A stretch of 64,000 bases of DNA, taken from the NCBI RefSeq assembly GCF_017591435.1, contig NC_059285.1, forward strand, positions 27,364,632 to 27,428,631. The letters run 5' to 3'. This stretch comes from Portunus trituberculatus (taxonomy: Eukaryota > Arthropoda > Malacostraca > Decapoda > Portunidae). Position 1 is the stretch's first letter; each line of letters starts with the position of its first letter. The position numbers and the translations under genes were made by a program. Below are positions 35,641 to 48,079 of this stretch, piece after piece. The notes beneath the pieces are model-generated. The model did not search any database. It saw only the letters and a list, made by a program, of their open reading frames with translations, and was not told the origin of the DNA.

Positions 35641-37560
35641 CTGAACAACGGGATGGAATGGACCAAGATTCAGGTAGCATCATCGTGGGCTACGAGTATC
35701 CTGGCGGTGTTTTGAAAATACACCTTTCTGGTTACGGTAGCCCACGAGAGAAAATGGCGGCTACGAGAGGGCTTTTAAGATCTTAACGGCAGAAAGCTAC
35801 GATGTTTTGAGAATCTGGCCCCAGTGCTTTGTTTACAACCACGTGTGCTGACTATCGAATACCAGATATTTTTTTCAAGTACGAAGTCAAACTTTTCCAT
35901 TTGAATATTGAAAAGTTTGACTTCAAAGACATTCAGGTATTGTTTCCAATGTATATGGTTTGGTTAGATTTGGCTATATGAGGTATTGCTTGTTTAGGTA
36001 TGGTTACCATATTAATTTTTGGGGTTTGGATGAGTTATATTTGCTGCTTGTTTTAGCTTGTTTTAGTTTTATGTTTTATTAAATTAGTTTTGTGTGGTCA
36101 GGTTATTGGTGGTATTGCATGAAACTGGTTATAGAACACATATTTACTAAGACTATTGTTTGGGGAATTACATACCAGTTTTGTTGCGCTGTTCCCGGTA
36201 TTTTTCCAGGTAGGCCATTCGTTTTTGAGCTGGTAGTAAACCAGCGCTTTCTAACTTCAGCTGTAGTTTTTTAATTGGAAGTTTAGTTCCCTGAGATGTT
36301 TTGCCACACATCATACTTCTTATTACTAACTCTGGTATTATTAAAGCTTTTCCGGAGGATATACGTCACGATTTATCCTGGTCAAGTTGAGAGATTCTTG
36401 TTCTCCCCAGTTTACCTTTCTTGAACCCTTCCAAGGTTGGGATTTCATTCTTGTTGGCTTCTTGCTGCTGTGCACTCTTGCTATGGAAAAGGAATTTGCA
36501 AGCCGTGCCATATTTGTTTACAGGCTCTTCAACGGAACCGTGTTTATGTACATTTTTTCTTCTCAAAATTAACTCGTAATTTATTATGCCTGACTTCCCA
36601 AAAAGTTGTTATATGAAATCTAAACCATTATAACAAAGGAAAATAATACCAAGACTATTTCGTCACATAAATCTCATGTCAACAAACGGCGTCCGTGCGT
36701 TCTAAAAGGCTGAATGAAGGTGATGGATGATACATCGTTGTCGACATAAGTACGTGATAGGAATAAAAGTCATAAATTATGTGGGCCCTGATAGCCATAG
36801 TAATGACTTCATTCGTTATGACAGTTTGTAGAATATGGCCCTTGGTCCCTGGGGCAGCCAAGGGGCCAAGGTCTGGGATACTAATCAAACCTTACCTAAC
36901 CTAGCCCTGGACCCTTAAGGGATACTAATGAAAGCGTACCTAACCTAACGTAACCTAGCCAGAGGACTTTATTCCGTTGGATCACTACAGATATTAATCA
37001 CTATTAACGGTTTTTCCATATTTTTCTTCACATTGTATTGTATAAAAAAGTATTTATCAACTTGCGGTAAGTTAACTCACCTGGTTGCTAACATGTATAG
37101 TTCAATTTCGTTTAGGCTGCGTGGAAAAAAATCCTTCAAGTTTCATTGACTTATTTTCATTCCTAATGGTTCTCTGCATTTATATAACACCATGAGATAA
37201 GTATTATACGTCCATTGACGATAGTATGGTGGTGTAAATTATATTACTGGAGACTCTAGAGGTGTCTGTGCTGGAGGCGTGTTGCTACGCTGCATACTTA
37301 ATCAATAACTCATGTATATATTCTTTTACAAGGAAAATACCATTAAATAAAAGTATCTATATTAAAATAGTGTTCAAAGCACTAAAAAGCGGAGCTTGTA
37401 CTCTTATTGATAGTAATAATATTCAAATCAGGCATTCATGCCTTACTACGCTGGTCATGGCAAAATGACTCAAGTATTTACCGTTTTTCCCTATTTCCAT
37501 GCATTTCATTGTGTTTCAATCGATGTATACACATGTACAGTATAACAAGCTCTTAAAGGA
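35641..37560. other. About 1.9 kb without a recognisable gene
   Basis: Unique-looking intronic sequence. It includes two short clusters of CCTAA-type units (36893-36912 and 36938-36958), too few to be called telomeric. Confidence 0.4.
35883..35924. repeat. 15-bp-arm hairpin
   Basis: GAAGTCAAACTTTTC (35883-35897) and its exact reverse complement (35910-35924) around a 12-base loop. Confidence 0.8.
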
Positions 37561-37813
37561 TCTACACTAACCTAGAGTAGTAACGTCGTTTTCTGAGGTT
37601 GAGGTGCAGTCTGGAGTACTGAATGACGATGTGAGCGTTCATCGAAGTCCATTGTTGACATGACATGTAGGCTGGCGTGGGACGTGGGGCCCCTATGTCG
37701 AGCTGCGAAATGTAAGCAAGGGCCGGTGTGTAGTTCAGTAGAGTGGTCTATGACATGTGACCCAAGAGAAGGAAGACATCTAGCCAATCACGATGTGGAT
37801 CACGCAATCCATT

Positions 37814-37815
<2 letters not shown>

Positions 37816-37877
<62 letters not shown>
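37816..37877. repeat. (GA)n microsatellite
   Basis: About 62 bases of AG. Confidence 0.98.
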
Positions 37878-37880
<3 letters not shown>

Positions 37881-37955
37881 TGATTAATTTATTATGCTTA
37901 TAATGTCAGACTGTACAATTCAGTGGAATAATTACCAAACAACAAAGACAACCGC

Positions 37956-37956
<1 letters not shown>

Positions 37957-38021
<65 letters not shown>
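37957..38021. repeat. (CA)n microsatellite
   Basis: About 64 bases of CA. Confidence 0.98.
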
Positions 38022-38023
<2 letters not shown>

Positions 38024-38227
38024 GAACAACAATATAGATAATAAGTAACAACATACACCATGCAAACCAAGATCATTAGGTAAACCCACCAAAGTGAGGG
38101 TAGCGCATCAGAATCTCGTCCAGAATGTCAGGCATCATAATGTGACGACTGGCAGTATTCAGCGGTAGACCTCAAGCAGAAGAGGTCGAAAAGTGGGGCG
38201 ACAGGCATGTGCCATTACCACGATGCA

Positions 38228-38519
38228 TGTGTTTCACTGTTTGATCTGCTGCAGTCTCTGACGAGACAACCAGACGTTACCCTACGGAACGAGCTCAGAG
38301 CTCATTATTTCTGATCTTCGGATAGGCCTGAGACCAGGCACACAACACACACCGGGACAACAAGGTCACAACTCCTCGATTTACATCCCATACCTACTCA
38401 CTGCTAGGTGAACAGGGGCTACACATGAAAGGAGACACACCCAAATATCTCCACCCGGCCGGGGAATCGAACCCCGGTCCTCTGGCTTGTGAAGCCAGCG
38501 CTCTAACCACTGAGCTACC

Positions 38520-38520
<1 letters not shown>
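38228..38520 (-). mobile_element. tRNA-derived SINE, subfamily 1
   Basis: The head on - looks like a tRNA: A box TAGCTCAGTGG (38517-38507), an anticodon arm CTGGC-TTCACAA-GCCAG with a CAC (Val) anticodon, and B box GGTTCGATTCC (38473-38463). A body of about 220 bp shared with 51862-52153 follows. The missing acceptor-stem pairing and the long tail rule out a functional tRNA gene. It lies just upstream of exon 38632. Confidence 0.85.
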
Positions 38521-38521
<1 letters not shown>

Positions 38522-38574
<53 letters not shown>

Positions 38575-38591
38575 TGTGTGTGTGTGTGTGT
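38522..38591. repeat. (TG)n microsatellite
   Basis: About 70 bases with one TA interruption, directly at the SINE 5' end. Confidence 0.98.
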
Positions 38592-38631
38592 TCCATGGTA
38601 CGTGTGGATTGAAGGTATGTGCATATTACAG

Positions 38632-38758
38632 AAATGAAACTGGCAAATTCCCTGATTTGCCTGAAGAAGAGGAGGGAGGATCTTCAGCCATCGTGGGTCT
38701 GGTGCCACCAGATGAGGATGCCACCAGTGAGGATGCACGGTCACTTGCAGAGAAAAAG
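38632..38758 (+). CDS. IQCA1: Exon of a DRC11/IQCA1-like ciliary gene (exon c)
   Basis: The 127-bp exon lies between TATTACAG and AAG|GTGGGT. It takes one base to complete the codon left open by exon 21601-21800 and ends in phase 0. The encoded NETGKFPDLPEEEEGGSSAI block resembles the conserved GKFPD-(acidic)-GGS segment that follows the IREW helix in IQCA1/DRC11, and an acidic-to-basic tail (SEDARSLAEKK) follows. The SINE and TG tract leave only 40 bp of intron before its acceptor. Later exons for the AAA-like domain were not found in the remaining 25 kb. Confidence 0.7.
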
Positions 38759-39355
38759 GTGGGTGGGTATTTTTTCTATTGACAAACAGTGTAGTATAAG
38801 TTGTTTTCTTTAACGAGTCTTGCCATACTAAAGAATTAGAGGCACTTAAAATACAACACGATTTTGCATCTACACAAAATACTCATGGAAACAATGGATA
38901 GTGTATTTTCACAGGAAGGAATTATGTAGAATATGTAAATATGTAGAAAAGTCCTTCCTCCCTATCATCACCAATCTCCTCCCCAAAAAGAGCAAGCTTG
39001 GAGACCTTAAGGAAATATGAAATTTTTGGGTGAAAAAAGCAAAAATAGACCATTTTTGACAATTCAAAATATCTAAGGGATAAATGTCATTATTTCGCAA
39101 AAAAAAGGCAAAAATGTCATTTTTTGCTCTAGATTAGCCGCGGGGACTACAACTGGGTCTAGGCATTCCTCTCTAGACTAGGTGGCGTAGCTGCACCCTC
39201 CCAAACAACCCCTAGTTACTAACCAAACCCTAAAGAAACCTAGACCTAACCTAATTTTAACCTATATACAAAATGTAGCTAAGCATTAGCAACGCTGCTC
39301 ACCAATAAAGGCTCACCACACCCCCTCCATCCTAACAGACTAACAGGGCGCTGCT
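38759..39355. other. Intronic sequence, no gene recognised
   Basis: It contains a few CCTAACC-like units near 39244 and no coding signal. Confidence 0.4.
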
Positions 39356-40868
<1,513 letters not shown>

Positions 40869-41444
40869 ATATATATATATATATATATTTACATAAGAAA
40901 TGATACATTTTATAATCGTATGAGAGTGAAGAGTATAAGGATTTCGTAGTGGATTCTTAAAAAAGGGATCTCAATGCATATCCTTACCTGCCACAACCAG
41001 TACAAAAGTAAATAAATAAATAAGTACATAAATAAATAAATAAAATAAATTAATAAAAATCATCAGCTAACATATAGCAAAGAGAAGATTAGATTAGTTT
41101 AGACAGACAGAGAGAGACAGAGAAGTCAGTTGAGAAAATGAAGATATCCAGAAGAACACCAAGTGGAAAGAACATTGAGAGAAACACTGCAAATGGATAT
41201 GAAGGTTTTGGAAACTGAAGGATTAGCAGTAGAGAGAGCAACATGAAGAAGTGTCATGTTTGTCCCGAAGCATAGATGTAGTACAAATAGGACAAACAGT
41301 AACTGGCACATAATTATAACTGTGTCAGATGAAGATTATACAGAATACATATGTTAGGCCAAAAATTGAAAACTGATTGAAAATAAAGGACACGGGGCGC
41401 TGAGAGTCTCCTATGTAGCATGAAAACTGAAGATTGACACGGTG
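40869..41444. other. TA stub and unassigned sequence
   Basis: A 21-base TA stub, then AT-rich sequence with AAAT units (41010-41060). No gene recognised. Confidence 0.35.
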
Positions 41445-42649
41445 AATGTGGGCACATTGGTGAGAAGTAGCACCTGAAGACCGAAAGGATGTACTCGATC
41501 TTCGATCGTGAACTCATCGCTGTGCACCAAGCCATCCGTCACTTCCGCCATTTTCTGGAGGGCATCACTTTCACAATTCAGACGGACCACATGCCTATGG
41601 TACACGCCTTCACAAAACAAGCTGACGTATGGTCCACACGCCAGTGCCGTCATCTTTCCGTTATCGCCGAATTTAACTGCTTCCTTCAGCACCTGCCAGG
41701 TAAGAAGAACCCTGTAGCTTACGCCCTCTCTAGAGTCTCCATCGACGCAGTACAGTTAGGGATAGACTGCAAACAACTCGCCAAGAAGCAGAAAGAGGAC
41801 CCGGAGACAGCAGCTTGCGGAACCTCCATCACCTCGCTCACATGGAAGAACGTCCCCGTGGACAAAGAAGGGACCACGTCTGCGACGTCAGCACCGGCCG
41901 CCCGCGCCTGTGGATACCAGCCTCCCTCCGCCGCCATGTGTTCAGCCTCATCCACGGCTTGGCACATCCTTCTCGACTTGCAACAACATGCCTCCTGAAG
42001 CAGAAGTTTGTGTGGCACAGCATCTCAAGGGACTTTAAGAACTGTGTTCGAGCATGCGCCGCCTGTCAAACCTCCAAGATTCAGAGGCACACAGAAACAG
42101 GTCATGGGTCTTTTTACCAACCGCAGAGACGCTTCGGCTACATCCACGTTGACGTAGCGGGTTTCCTTCCTCCGTCAGAAGGACATTGCTACCTTTTCAC
42201 CATCGTAGACCATTCAACGAGATGGCCAATGCCACTTCTGCCTCCTGCTCTGCGGCTCTGCTCTGCGGGTGGATCTCAAGATTAGGCATGCCCTTTCATA
42301 TCACGTCCAACCGAGGCACCTCTTTCACTTCACAGCTGTGGATATCCTTGGGAGAACTGCTGGGTACTTCCATCCACCACACCATAGCTTACAACCCGGA
42401 AGCTAACGGTATGGTGGAGCGATTCCATAGAACCTTAAAGATTGCTTTGATGTCCCGATGCAGTAGCCAAGGGTGGTTTTCGCAGCTTCCCTGGGTCCTC
42501 CTCGGCCTTCCTACAGTTCAAAAAGAAGGGCTCAAAGTCTCACCAGCAGAAATGGTTTACGGAGACCCTCTCGTGGTCCCTGGCGAATTCTTGGAACTGG
42601 TGCTTACCCCAACACCTACAAACCACATTCCAGGCTCACAGCAGGACAG
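41445..42649 (+). pseudogene. Gypsy element C pol: RNase H end and integrase
   Basis: Three overlapping frames (41489-41998, 41815-42285, 42186-42668) give RNase H (SIFDRELIAVHQAIRHFRHF, TDHMPMVHAF), the tether PGKKNPVAYALSRV, the HHCC zinc finger (HGLAHPSRLAT ... CAACQTSKIQRH) and the integrase core. The second catalytic position reads Asn (TSNRGTSF) instead of Asp; the Glu block NGMVERFHRTLK is kept. Frameshifts at about 41820-41850 and 42190-42280. The 5' part of pol and both LTRs of C are missing. Confidence 0.8.
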
Positions 42650-43262
42650 TGTTACGGCCCGCCCGTAACATACTCCACTACCATCACCTCCTCCGCTTGT
42701 TACCTCGTTCGCCACCTCTCCGCCTCCCCTTCCACGTCACCGTTTCATGAAGTTACTGTCCCGAAGTTGGATTCACGCGGCCCCATTCGACTCAACCGGA
42801 AGTGTTAAACCAGCTCTTGGCTTTCTGGAAGTCAGTTGAGGTCCAGGCCTCAACCAGTGAACACAACGCCTCTTGGGTCTACCGTGGGATCAACCATCAC
42901 CCAGCACTTCACCACTGCGACACCGCATAACTATCACTTCCCCTCGTCCGTGTTTTCCACATTGCCTCCATATAGGATTAGGATTATTACTTGGTATTAA
43001 GTTGGGTTCTTTATTGTTGTATTTATTTCTGTGTTATATGTATATGTGTATGTCATTTTCCTGTGTTTCATGTTATATATCTGTGTTTCATGTTTCATGT
43101 TATATCTATGTGTGTCAATTTCATTATGGGTTATTAAAATAGCTTTTTAAAGTGCCCCCTTTGCATTTCCTCACCAGTTGAACCTGCAGTGTTTTTTTTT
43201 TATTGTTATTGTTCACCGGCTCCCCGATGCCAATCTTACCCGTTTAACCGGTGAACGTAACA
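42650..43262 (+). mobile_element. Solo LTR of the element E family, inserted in C
   Basis: The 613-bp block begins TGTTACGGCCCGCCCGTAAC and ends CCGGTGAACGTAACA. It matches the two LTRs of element E (57588-58228, 60030-60668) in reverse orientation. ACAG flanks it on both sides (42646-42649, 43263-43266). There is no internal region, so it is a solo LTR left by recombination. The C pol frame can be followed on across the right flank for about 16 codons. Confidence 0.9.
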
Positions 43263-43614
43263 ACAGCGTGAGCGAGGCATCGCTCGTGGTTGGTTTCGAG
43301 TACAACCCAGTCGAGCTAGCGTGAACTTGCTCCTGATTAGTCCACGTTACTCTCCTGCAAACCTACCTACGTTATACATGCTTGATTGTGTCGAAATAAA
43401 CAAGTTCCTGAGTGGTCGCCAGTCGTTTTTGTTCGGCATATATCTACTTTGCCTGTACTGTTATACTGCATGTACTTTTTCAACATCCAATCCTAACCGC
43501 ATTAGTAACTGAAGGTTGACTTATCGAAGATGGGAAGCGACTAATTTTTTCACTGTGGATAATCTACTTCGCCCCTCCCGTTCCGCTACGTTACGTGAAT
43601 AGGGAGATACGCTC

Positions 43615-44080
43615 TCAGGTGTAATTACGTGGTGATTTAGAGCGAGGGGGAAAATCGTTTGTCGAACGGGCGATGTCGGGGGCAATGGTCTTTGTGTCAC
43701 ATCTTATCCAGAAGCCGTCCTCTCCTGTTGCATTGTGATTAATGAAACCTTTTTCTAAAAAAGCCTCACTCTCGGTTAATTTACGAATTTCCCCGAAAGG
43801 AAGGTGGATAGTCATGCACTGACTATACAAACTTGTGTGATTTGTCTCACGGACGTTACAAATCCTCCCCTTGGACTTTCTCTCAAAAGTGTATACAGGC
43901 CTTGATCAATTACTGGATCTAATTCCACCTTATTCTCTCTTAAAAAAGAAAAAAAAAAGTCATATGCGAATGAAGGTAATGTTAGATAGTAAGCAATATC
44001 AAGACTATACAAGTCATGTAAAATACTCCGCCAATGCAGGAAAACGTCGGGTAGTAATGTTACGTCAAATTTTAAGTACA
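43615..44080 (-). pseudogene. Polinton-type DNA polymerase B, downstream part
   Basis: The - frames 44099-43812 and 43830-43615 read YLKFDVTLLPDVFLHWRSIL, ITLPSFAYD-type residues and ESPRGGFVTSVRQ, then EAFLEKGFINHNATGEDG. The block D-x-x-x-L-x-D-V-F, a Y-x-x-S/L-P-x-F/L-A segment and R-G-G are those of protein-primed family B polymerases of Polinton/Maverick-like elements (and related adinto-type viruses). The polymerase active-site YxDTD block is not present before the sequence ends near 43615. Confidence 0.65.
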
Positions 44081-44089
44081 GCTTGATAT
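44081..44089. repeat. Target duplication of the P-like element, left
   Basis: GCTTGATAT here and again at 44956-44964. Confidence 0.85.
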
Positions 44090-44548
44090 CAATGTCCACC
44101 TAATATTCAGGTCTACCTACGCGCATTTTGGGTGGAGCTATGAGCCCATCAGGATGCTGGTTGGTGGAGCCGAGTCACTCCGCATGACGTAAAGGGAGAC
44201 CCTTCCTACCCCCTTACCCTTACTCCCTTGAGTTTTCTTTGGTCCAATTCGTTCTCTAAATGGCTTTTAGGGGGTACTAATATATCGCCTGTGTAGGCCT
44301 TAAAAATACTGTGAATGATTTATACTTATCACAAAATAAACTGGTACCTATAAAATGAGGTCCTCTCATATATCTACATCTCTTAGGTATAATAAACGAA
44401 CAGGATCAATTATGTGTTGGTTCGTAGCCATTATAGGTACAGGTGAAACCCTTGAAATAAATAATTTTTTCATACCCCTTGAAATGTTACATTCCATATT
44501 CCCGGAGATTGGTGTGGCTTCCATGTCTTGTCTTTACTAATCAGATAT

Positions 44549-44549
<1 letters not shown>

Positions 44550-44597
<48 letters not shown>
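44550..44597. repeat. (CA)n microsatellite
   Basis: 48 bases of AC within the P-like element. Confidence 0.98.
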
Positions 44598-44599
<2 letters not shown>

Positions 44600-44648
44600 C
44601 TCTCTCTCAATGACATTTTTAATCCCCTCACGGTCATTTTCATCTTTT

Positions 44649-44777
44649 TCATTGTTTTTCCCGTGACCTCTTCCATAACTTCTGAGCTGCTATATTTCTG
44701 GGGAATCTGTGGTACAGGGCCGATCGTTTCCTGCGTTCCGATGATCGGCACCCTTTAACACAGCAAATGTGAACCAT
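44649..44777 (-). CDS. THAP zinc-finger fragment of the P-like element
   Basis: From ATG 44777 the frame reads MVHICCVKGCRSSERRKRSA then LYHRFPRNIAAQKLWKRS and stops after 42 codons. It shows the THAP order: C-x4-C at the N-terminus, an aromatic-H-R-F-P block and a Trp at the right distance. The C-x-x-H half of the zinc site and the C-terminal AVPTIF-type end are missing because of an early stop. It would sit at the N-terminus of a P transposase. Confidence 0.65.
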   Translation of the reverse strand: MVHICCVKGCRSSERRKRSALYHRFPRNIAAQKLWKRSREKQ

Positions 44778-44964
44778 GGTCGTTGCGGTACCAGTGGGAA
44801 TACCGTCACCTCTCACCACACTTCTCCAAGGCACACTGAGTCCAGTAACCGCCACTAACACAGAGCACGTGACTCCGCGTGACGTAGCCGGGATGCGCTG
44901 AAGGGACCGAAATCTCTTCACGACGTAGGTAGACCTGAATATTAGGTGGACATTGGCTTGATAT

Positions 44965-46328
44965 AATCTCTTAATGACCACCATCCGGCTAAAACAAAGA
45001 CATTCTGCGCGTGATGGTATTCCTCGTGACTGGGTGTTGTTCCTTTTAAACGATTATAAAAGCACTCTTTCCGTGGAAGAGAAGTTTCTTCAATGCGTGA
45101 CGTGTGTTAGGTAGTCGTAGCACAGTAACTGTTCACCTAATAGCAGAGAGGGACAAGGTGGTGGATATGTATTCAAAAGGCGTTGTGTTATGGGTACTGC
45201 CGTATTGGTTTACCGGCTCTAATGTGATTCTTGCTCAACTCGCTTAGCGAAACCGGCATAAGTGACAACGAATCGAGAAACATAATGTCACCAACTTCCA
45301 ATTTTAACAGCTTAAGACCATTCTCGCGGGAATGGACTTTTATTCCCTGTTATGTTGTGAGATACCGGAATATTAAAGCCCCGTCATACGCTAAATTATG
45401 CGACAAAAAGCGTATCTGCCTTCTTTTGTTTACACACAAATTGCAAAGTGGACACAACGCAGCAATGGAATGATCAAATTCTTTTCGTTGAGAAAGATGA
45501 CGTAGTGTAGTTGAAAATCGTTTCTTACAGATCTGACAGTGTTTTGCTTCCTCAAATATCTTTTCACTTTCAGGTGTTGTGTGCATTGGGAAGGGGGTAT
45601 TGTCTCTCTTATCCTGCGCCATGCCTCGCTGGCTTTCTTAATAAACACATTGATTCTATCTAAACCAACGTGAAGAAATTCCTCCACGACGCTCCCATCG
45701 CTATCCACGATGCCACCGCGAAGGGGCGATGGATAGTCTCTACTGAATTCGTCCTCCAATATGGGAAGGTGCATAGTCATGAGCGAAATTCTTAAACTTA
45801 ATTTTTTTCATTCGTGTTTTTGGGAAAGGAAATCGTTTGTTTCCCAGTGCATGACTCCTCAATGTGTCGTGCGAGCAATGGTGTTGTCGAGTTGTCTTAA
45901 ACACGTACGGCAAAATTTAACTTTTGTTGACTGCTCGCGTGTATCTTTGCATAAACGTGTCGAAATCCATCAGCTGTGTGGCATGTTTATTTCTTATCAG
46001 GAAGTAATAAGAAATAAACCAATCCCTTACCCCCCTTTTCTGGCAAGACTCGCATAATATTTTTTGTTGTTCTAGTACAGTGTGTACACAAAAAAAAAGA
46101 AAGATTATTATATTCCTCAATCTTCTTCATATCTTTTCCTTCCCATTCCACTGCCACTGATATAGCATCCCCTATTTGGAAGATGCATTTACAAAACTTC
46201 AGCGACTTTAAGAGAATTTTTATTCTTCGCCAATGGATTTTTTTTTCCAATTTATAAGTAGCTAAGCACCTAATGAGGCACCCGTTGTCCTTACCAGACG
46301 GGTTGAATATCACGTTCCTTCCCCTCAT
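44965..46328 (-). pseudogene. Polinton-type DNA polymerase B, N-terminal and exonuclease part
   Basis: From MRGRNVIFNPSGKDNGCLIR (46328) the - strand passes through a FLLLPDKKHATQLMDFDTFM block, a Cys/His-rich insert (CQICKKRF ... FDHSIAALCPLCNLC) and the exonuclease segment FLSHNLAYDGALIFRYL, then SLMPVSLSEL near 45270. This is the N-terminal layout of Polinton-like polymerase B. It is interrupted by the P-like element. At least four frameshifts/stops are seen (for example near 45350, 45600, 45920). Confidence 0.65.
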
Positions 46329-46540
46329 TTTTTTTCTGGGGGGGGGCGAGTAATTTCACGTGACATCCTAAGACTTGTGCTACCCTTTGTGCCAGAATCA
46401 CTATGCTGAAGGATATTATCCTAGTTAGAATAAACCCCGATCCGGGACATTCCTCAATCGCCCTCTATAGCCTGTTCGCAAACTGATCTACCCATGACCA
46501 AAGGAGTTCTTCGATTTCCTCTTGTTATGTTGAGGGAGAC

Positions 46541-46858
46541 GGTGGCGCAGTGGATAAGGTGGTGAGTGTGGGATCAGGCAGACGTCCACGCGTAGGCTCG
46601 AATTCCACGTACAGCCTTAAAACAGTTTGCTATTTGTCGAGTGGTTTAAAGTTACCTACATGTCACCATGATACCCAAGTTCTAGGTGGTTACACCCAAA
46701 ATGAGCTTAGGTGGTGATATGGGCCCTAATATGGGTATCACAATAAATAAAATTCCTTGCGCCACTTATGGGCGGAAGCTGAACAGCGCTTCCCATACAC
46801 TCTTCAAGTGAGCCTACAGGCGCTATAGGCTTTACCGTAAAAAAACAAAAACAAATTT
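46541..46858 (+). mobile_element. tRNA-derived SINE, second family
   Basis: The head has A box TGGCGCAGTGG (46543-46553) and B box GGCTCGAATTCC (46595-46606), spaced as in tRNA genes. The body is about 230 bp and the end is an A-rich tail (AAAAAACAAAAACAAA). The sequence differs from the SINEs at 38 and 52 kb. Confidence 0.75.
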
Positions 46859-47539
46859 TAACACGAGGTGATGATTCACTGTCTCTGGTACCCCTTCAAT
46901 GTGTTATCTTTGCATTGCTACTACCATTTCTGTGTAGACTCTCAAACTTGTTCCATACGTCTCTTCGAACATACGCCTAATTTCATTAAAGAAAAACTAA
47001 AAGTATACAGACAAGAACGCCAAGTGATTCGCTCGTACACGAAGCGGGATTGTATAACTGAATCTGGTGAAGTCACCCCTGAAGTGATGGTCACGCCTTG
47101 CAAAGACTGCCATTTTTTTCATCTGTAACGAAAAAAAAAAAAATAGTTTTCTCTGACCTTATTAAAGATTATATATTCCATTTGTAATACTTTACTTTTT
47201 TTTCTTACCTTCTTCTTTTCCTTTCCTCCTCCTCCTCCTCCTCCTCTCTGGTGCTGCTCACCTTTTTCAGGGTAGAGTCACTAGTTTTTCTTCCTTTATT
47301 TATTTTTTTATCATTTTTTTTTTTTTTTACTAACTGAATGTACAATATGAACTGACGAGTCTACGTAATAGTCGCCACATAATGGACACACACGGCATGT
47401 ATTCAGTCTTCCGCGACGGCGGCCACATCGGTGACACACTTCCTCTCACCATTGTGAGAGGACTGTCCTCCTTTCACTCTCGCTCTTGGCTTCTTCCTCG
47501 CCGGAGTGTCTCTCACGCTCCTCCCCATAGCACCGCCCT
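46859..47539. other. Unassigned, one 86-codon open frame
   Basis: A + frame at 46868-47128 contains FIKEKLKVYRQERQVIRSY and several Cys (C-K-D-C near the end). No family was recognised; it could be a remnant of the same Polinton-like element. Pyrimidine-rich and poly-T sequence follows. Confidence 0.25.
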
Positions 47540-47546
47540 TCTATGG

Positions 47547-47557
47547 GAAGAGTATAT
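47547..47557 (+). promoter_or_regulatory. TATA-box-like core promoter
   Basis: GAGTATATAAAAACGC contains a consensus TATATAAAA. An ATG follows about 20 bases later and a GTAAGT donor at 47632. Sequence alone cannot show that it is used. Confidence 0.35.
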
Positions 47558-47711
47558 AAAAACGCACGACATGAGAGGTCCTGTTACAGCAGCGATGGAA
47601 TACCTTCACCTCCGTTTTTTCATCAAGAGGTAAGTCCCCTCCCTATGTTTTTTTTCCAGTGTATACTTCCACAAATGTTTTTTCTCCTCACTTATTGTTT
47701 TCTCCCGTCAG

Positions 47712-47893
47712 GAGAGGAGAGGCTGACCATCACTCTTCAATCTTCCACACCTAAGACCAGGAATGGCAATAAGGGAAAGAACCGAAGAAAGAAACATGTC
47801 GATTCAAGCAGTGAGAAGGAGGCGGACGTCAATCCGACTAATAAAAAAAAGGGGCGATTCATTAGTAAAAAGAAGTTTTTTTTTTTTTCGTAG
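47712..47893 (+). CDS. Possible short Lys-rich exon or ORF end
   Basis: After a TTTTCTCCCGTCAG acceptor, one frame reads GEERLTITLQSSTPKTRNG and a Lys/Arg-rich nuclear-localisation-like stretch (GKNRRKKHVDSSSEKEAD), ending in Lys and Phe runs at 47893. The frame does not join cleanly to the upstream ATG frames across the GTAAGT donor at 47632, so the gene model is unresolved. Confidence 0.25.
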
Positions 47894-48079
47894 GTTTCCC
47901 TATCGGTCACTAACCTCCAATCGTTTTGTAAGCGAACAATAGCCTACCTGGAAGTAAGTCATTATGTGTATAGGCCTATTCCCCTCCAACAAGTCACGGT
48001 CAGTTGCCGACTTCCTGGTTGGGATGTACGAAAAAGGGAATGACACAGACATAAACTGCATTCAGGAAGCGAGAGAAGA

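Larger units (their letters stand above)
44090..44955. mobile_element. P-like (THAP-type) DNA transposon, 866 bp
   Basis: Perfect 32-bp terminal inverted repeats (44090-44121 and 44924-44955), starting CAATGTCCACCTAATATTC. They are flanked by a 9-bp (8 plus one ambiguous) direct repeat GCTTGATAT. The body holds a THAP-domain start on - and a CA array. About 31-bp terminal repeats beginning with CA, 8-bp target duplication and a THAP domain are the known hallmarks of the P superfamily. No catalytic domain fits in 866 bp, so it is non-autonomous. Confidence 0.75.

Noticed and set aside
36890..36960. Interstitial TTAGG telomere array
   Set aside because: Only two or three CCTAA units with interruptions, also at 39240; too few for a telomeric remnant.
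38440..38520. Functional tRNA-Val gene
   Set aside because: The tRNA-like head has no matching acceptor stem, is followed by a long conserved body and recurs at 52 kb; it is a SINE.
47382..47633. 83-codon + ORF joined through the GTAAGT donor to the Lys-rich frame
   Set aside because: The reading frames do not match across the only good donor-acceptor pair, so a two-exon gene could not be supported.
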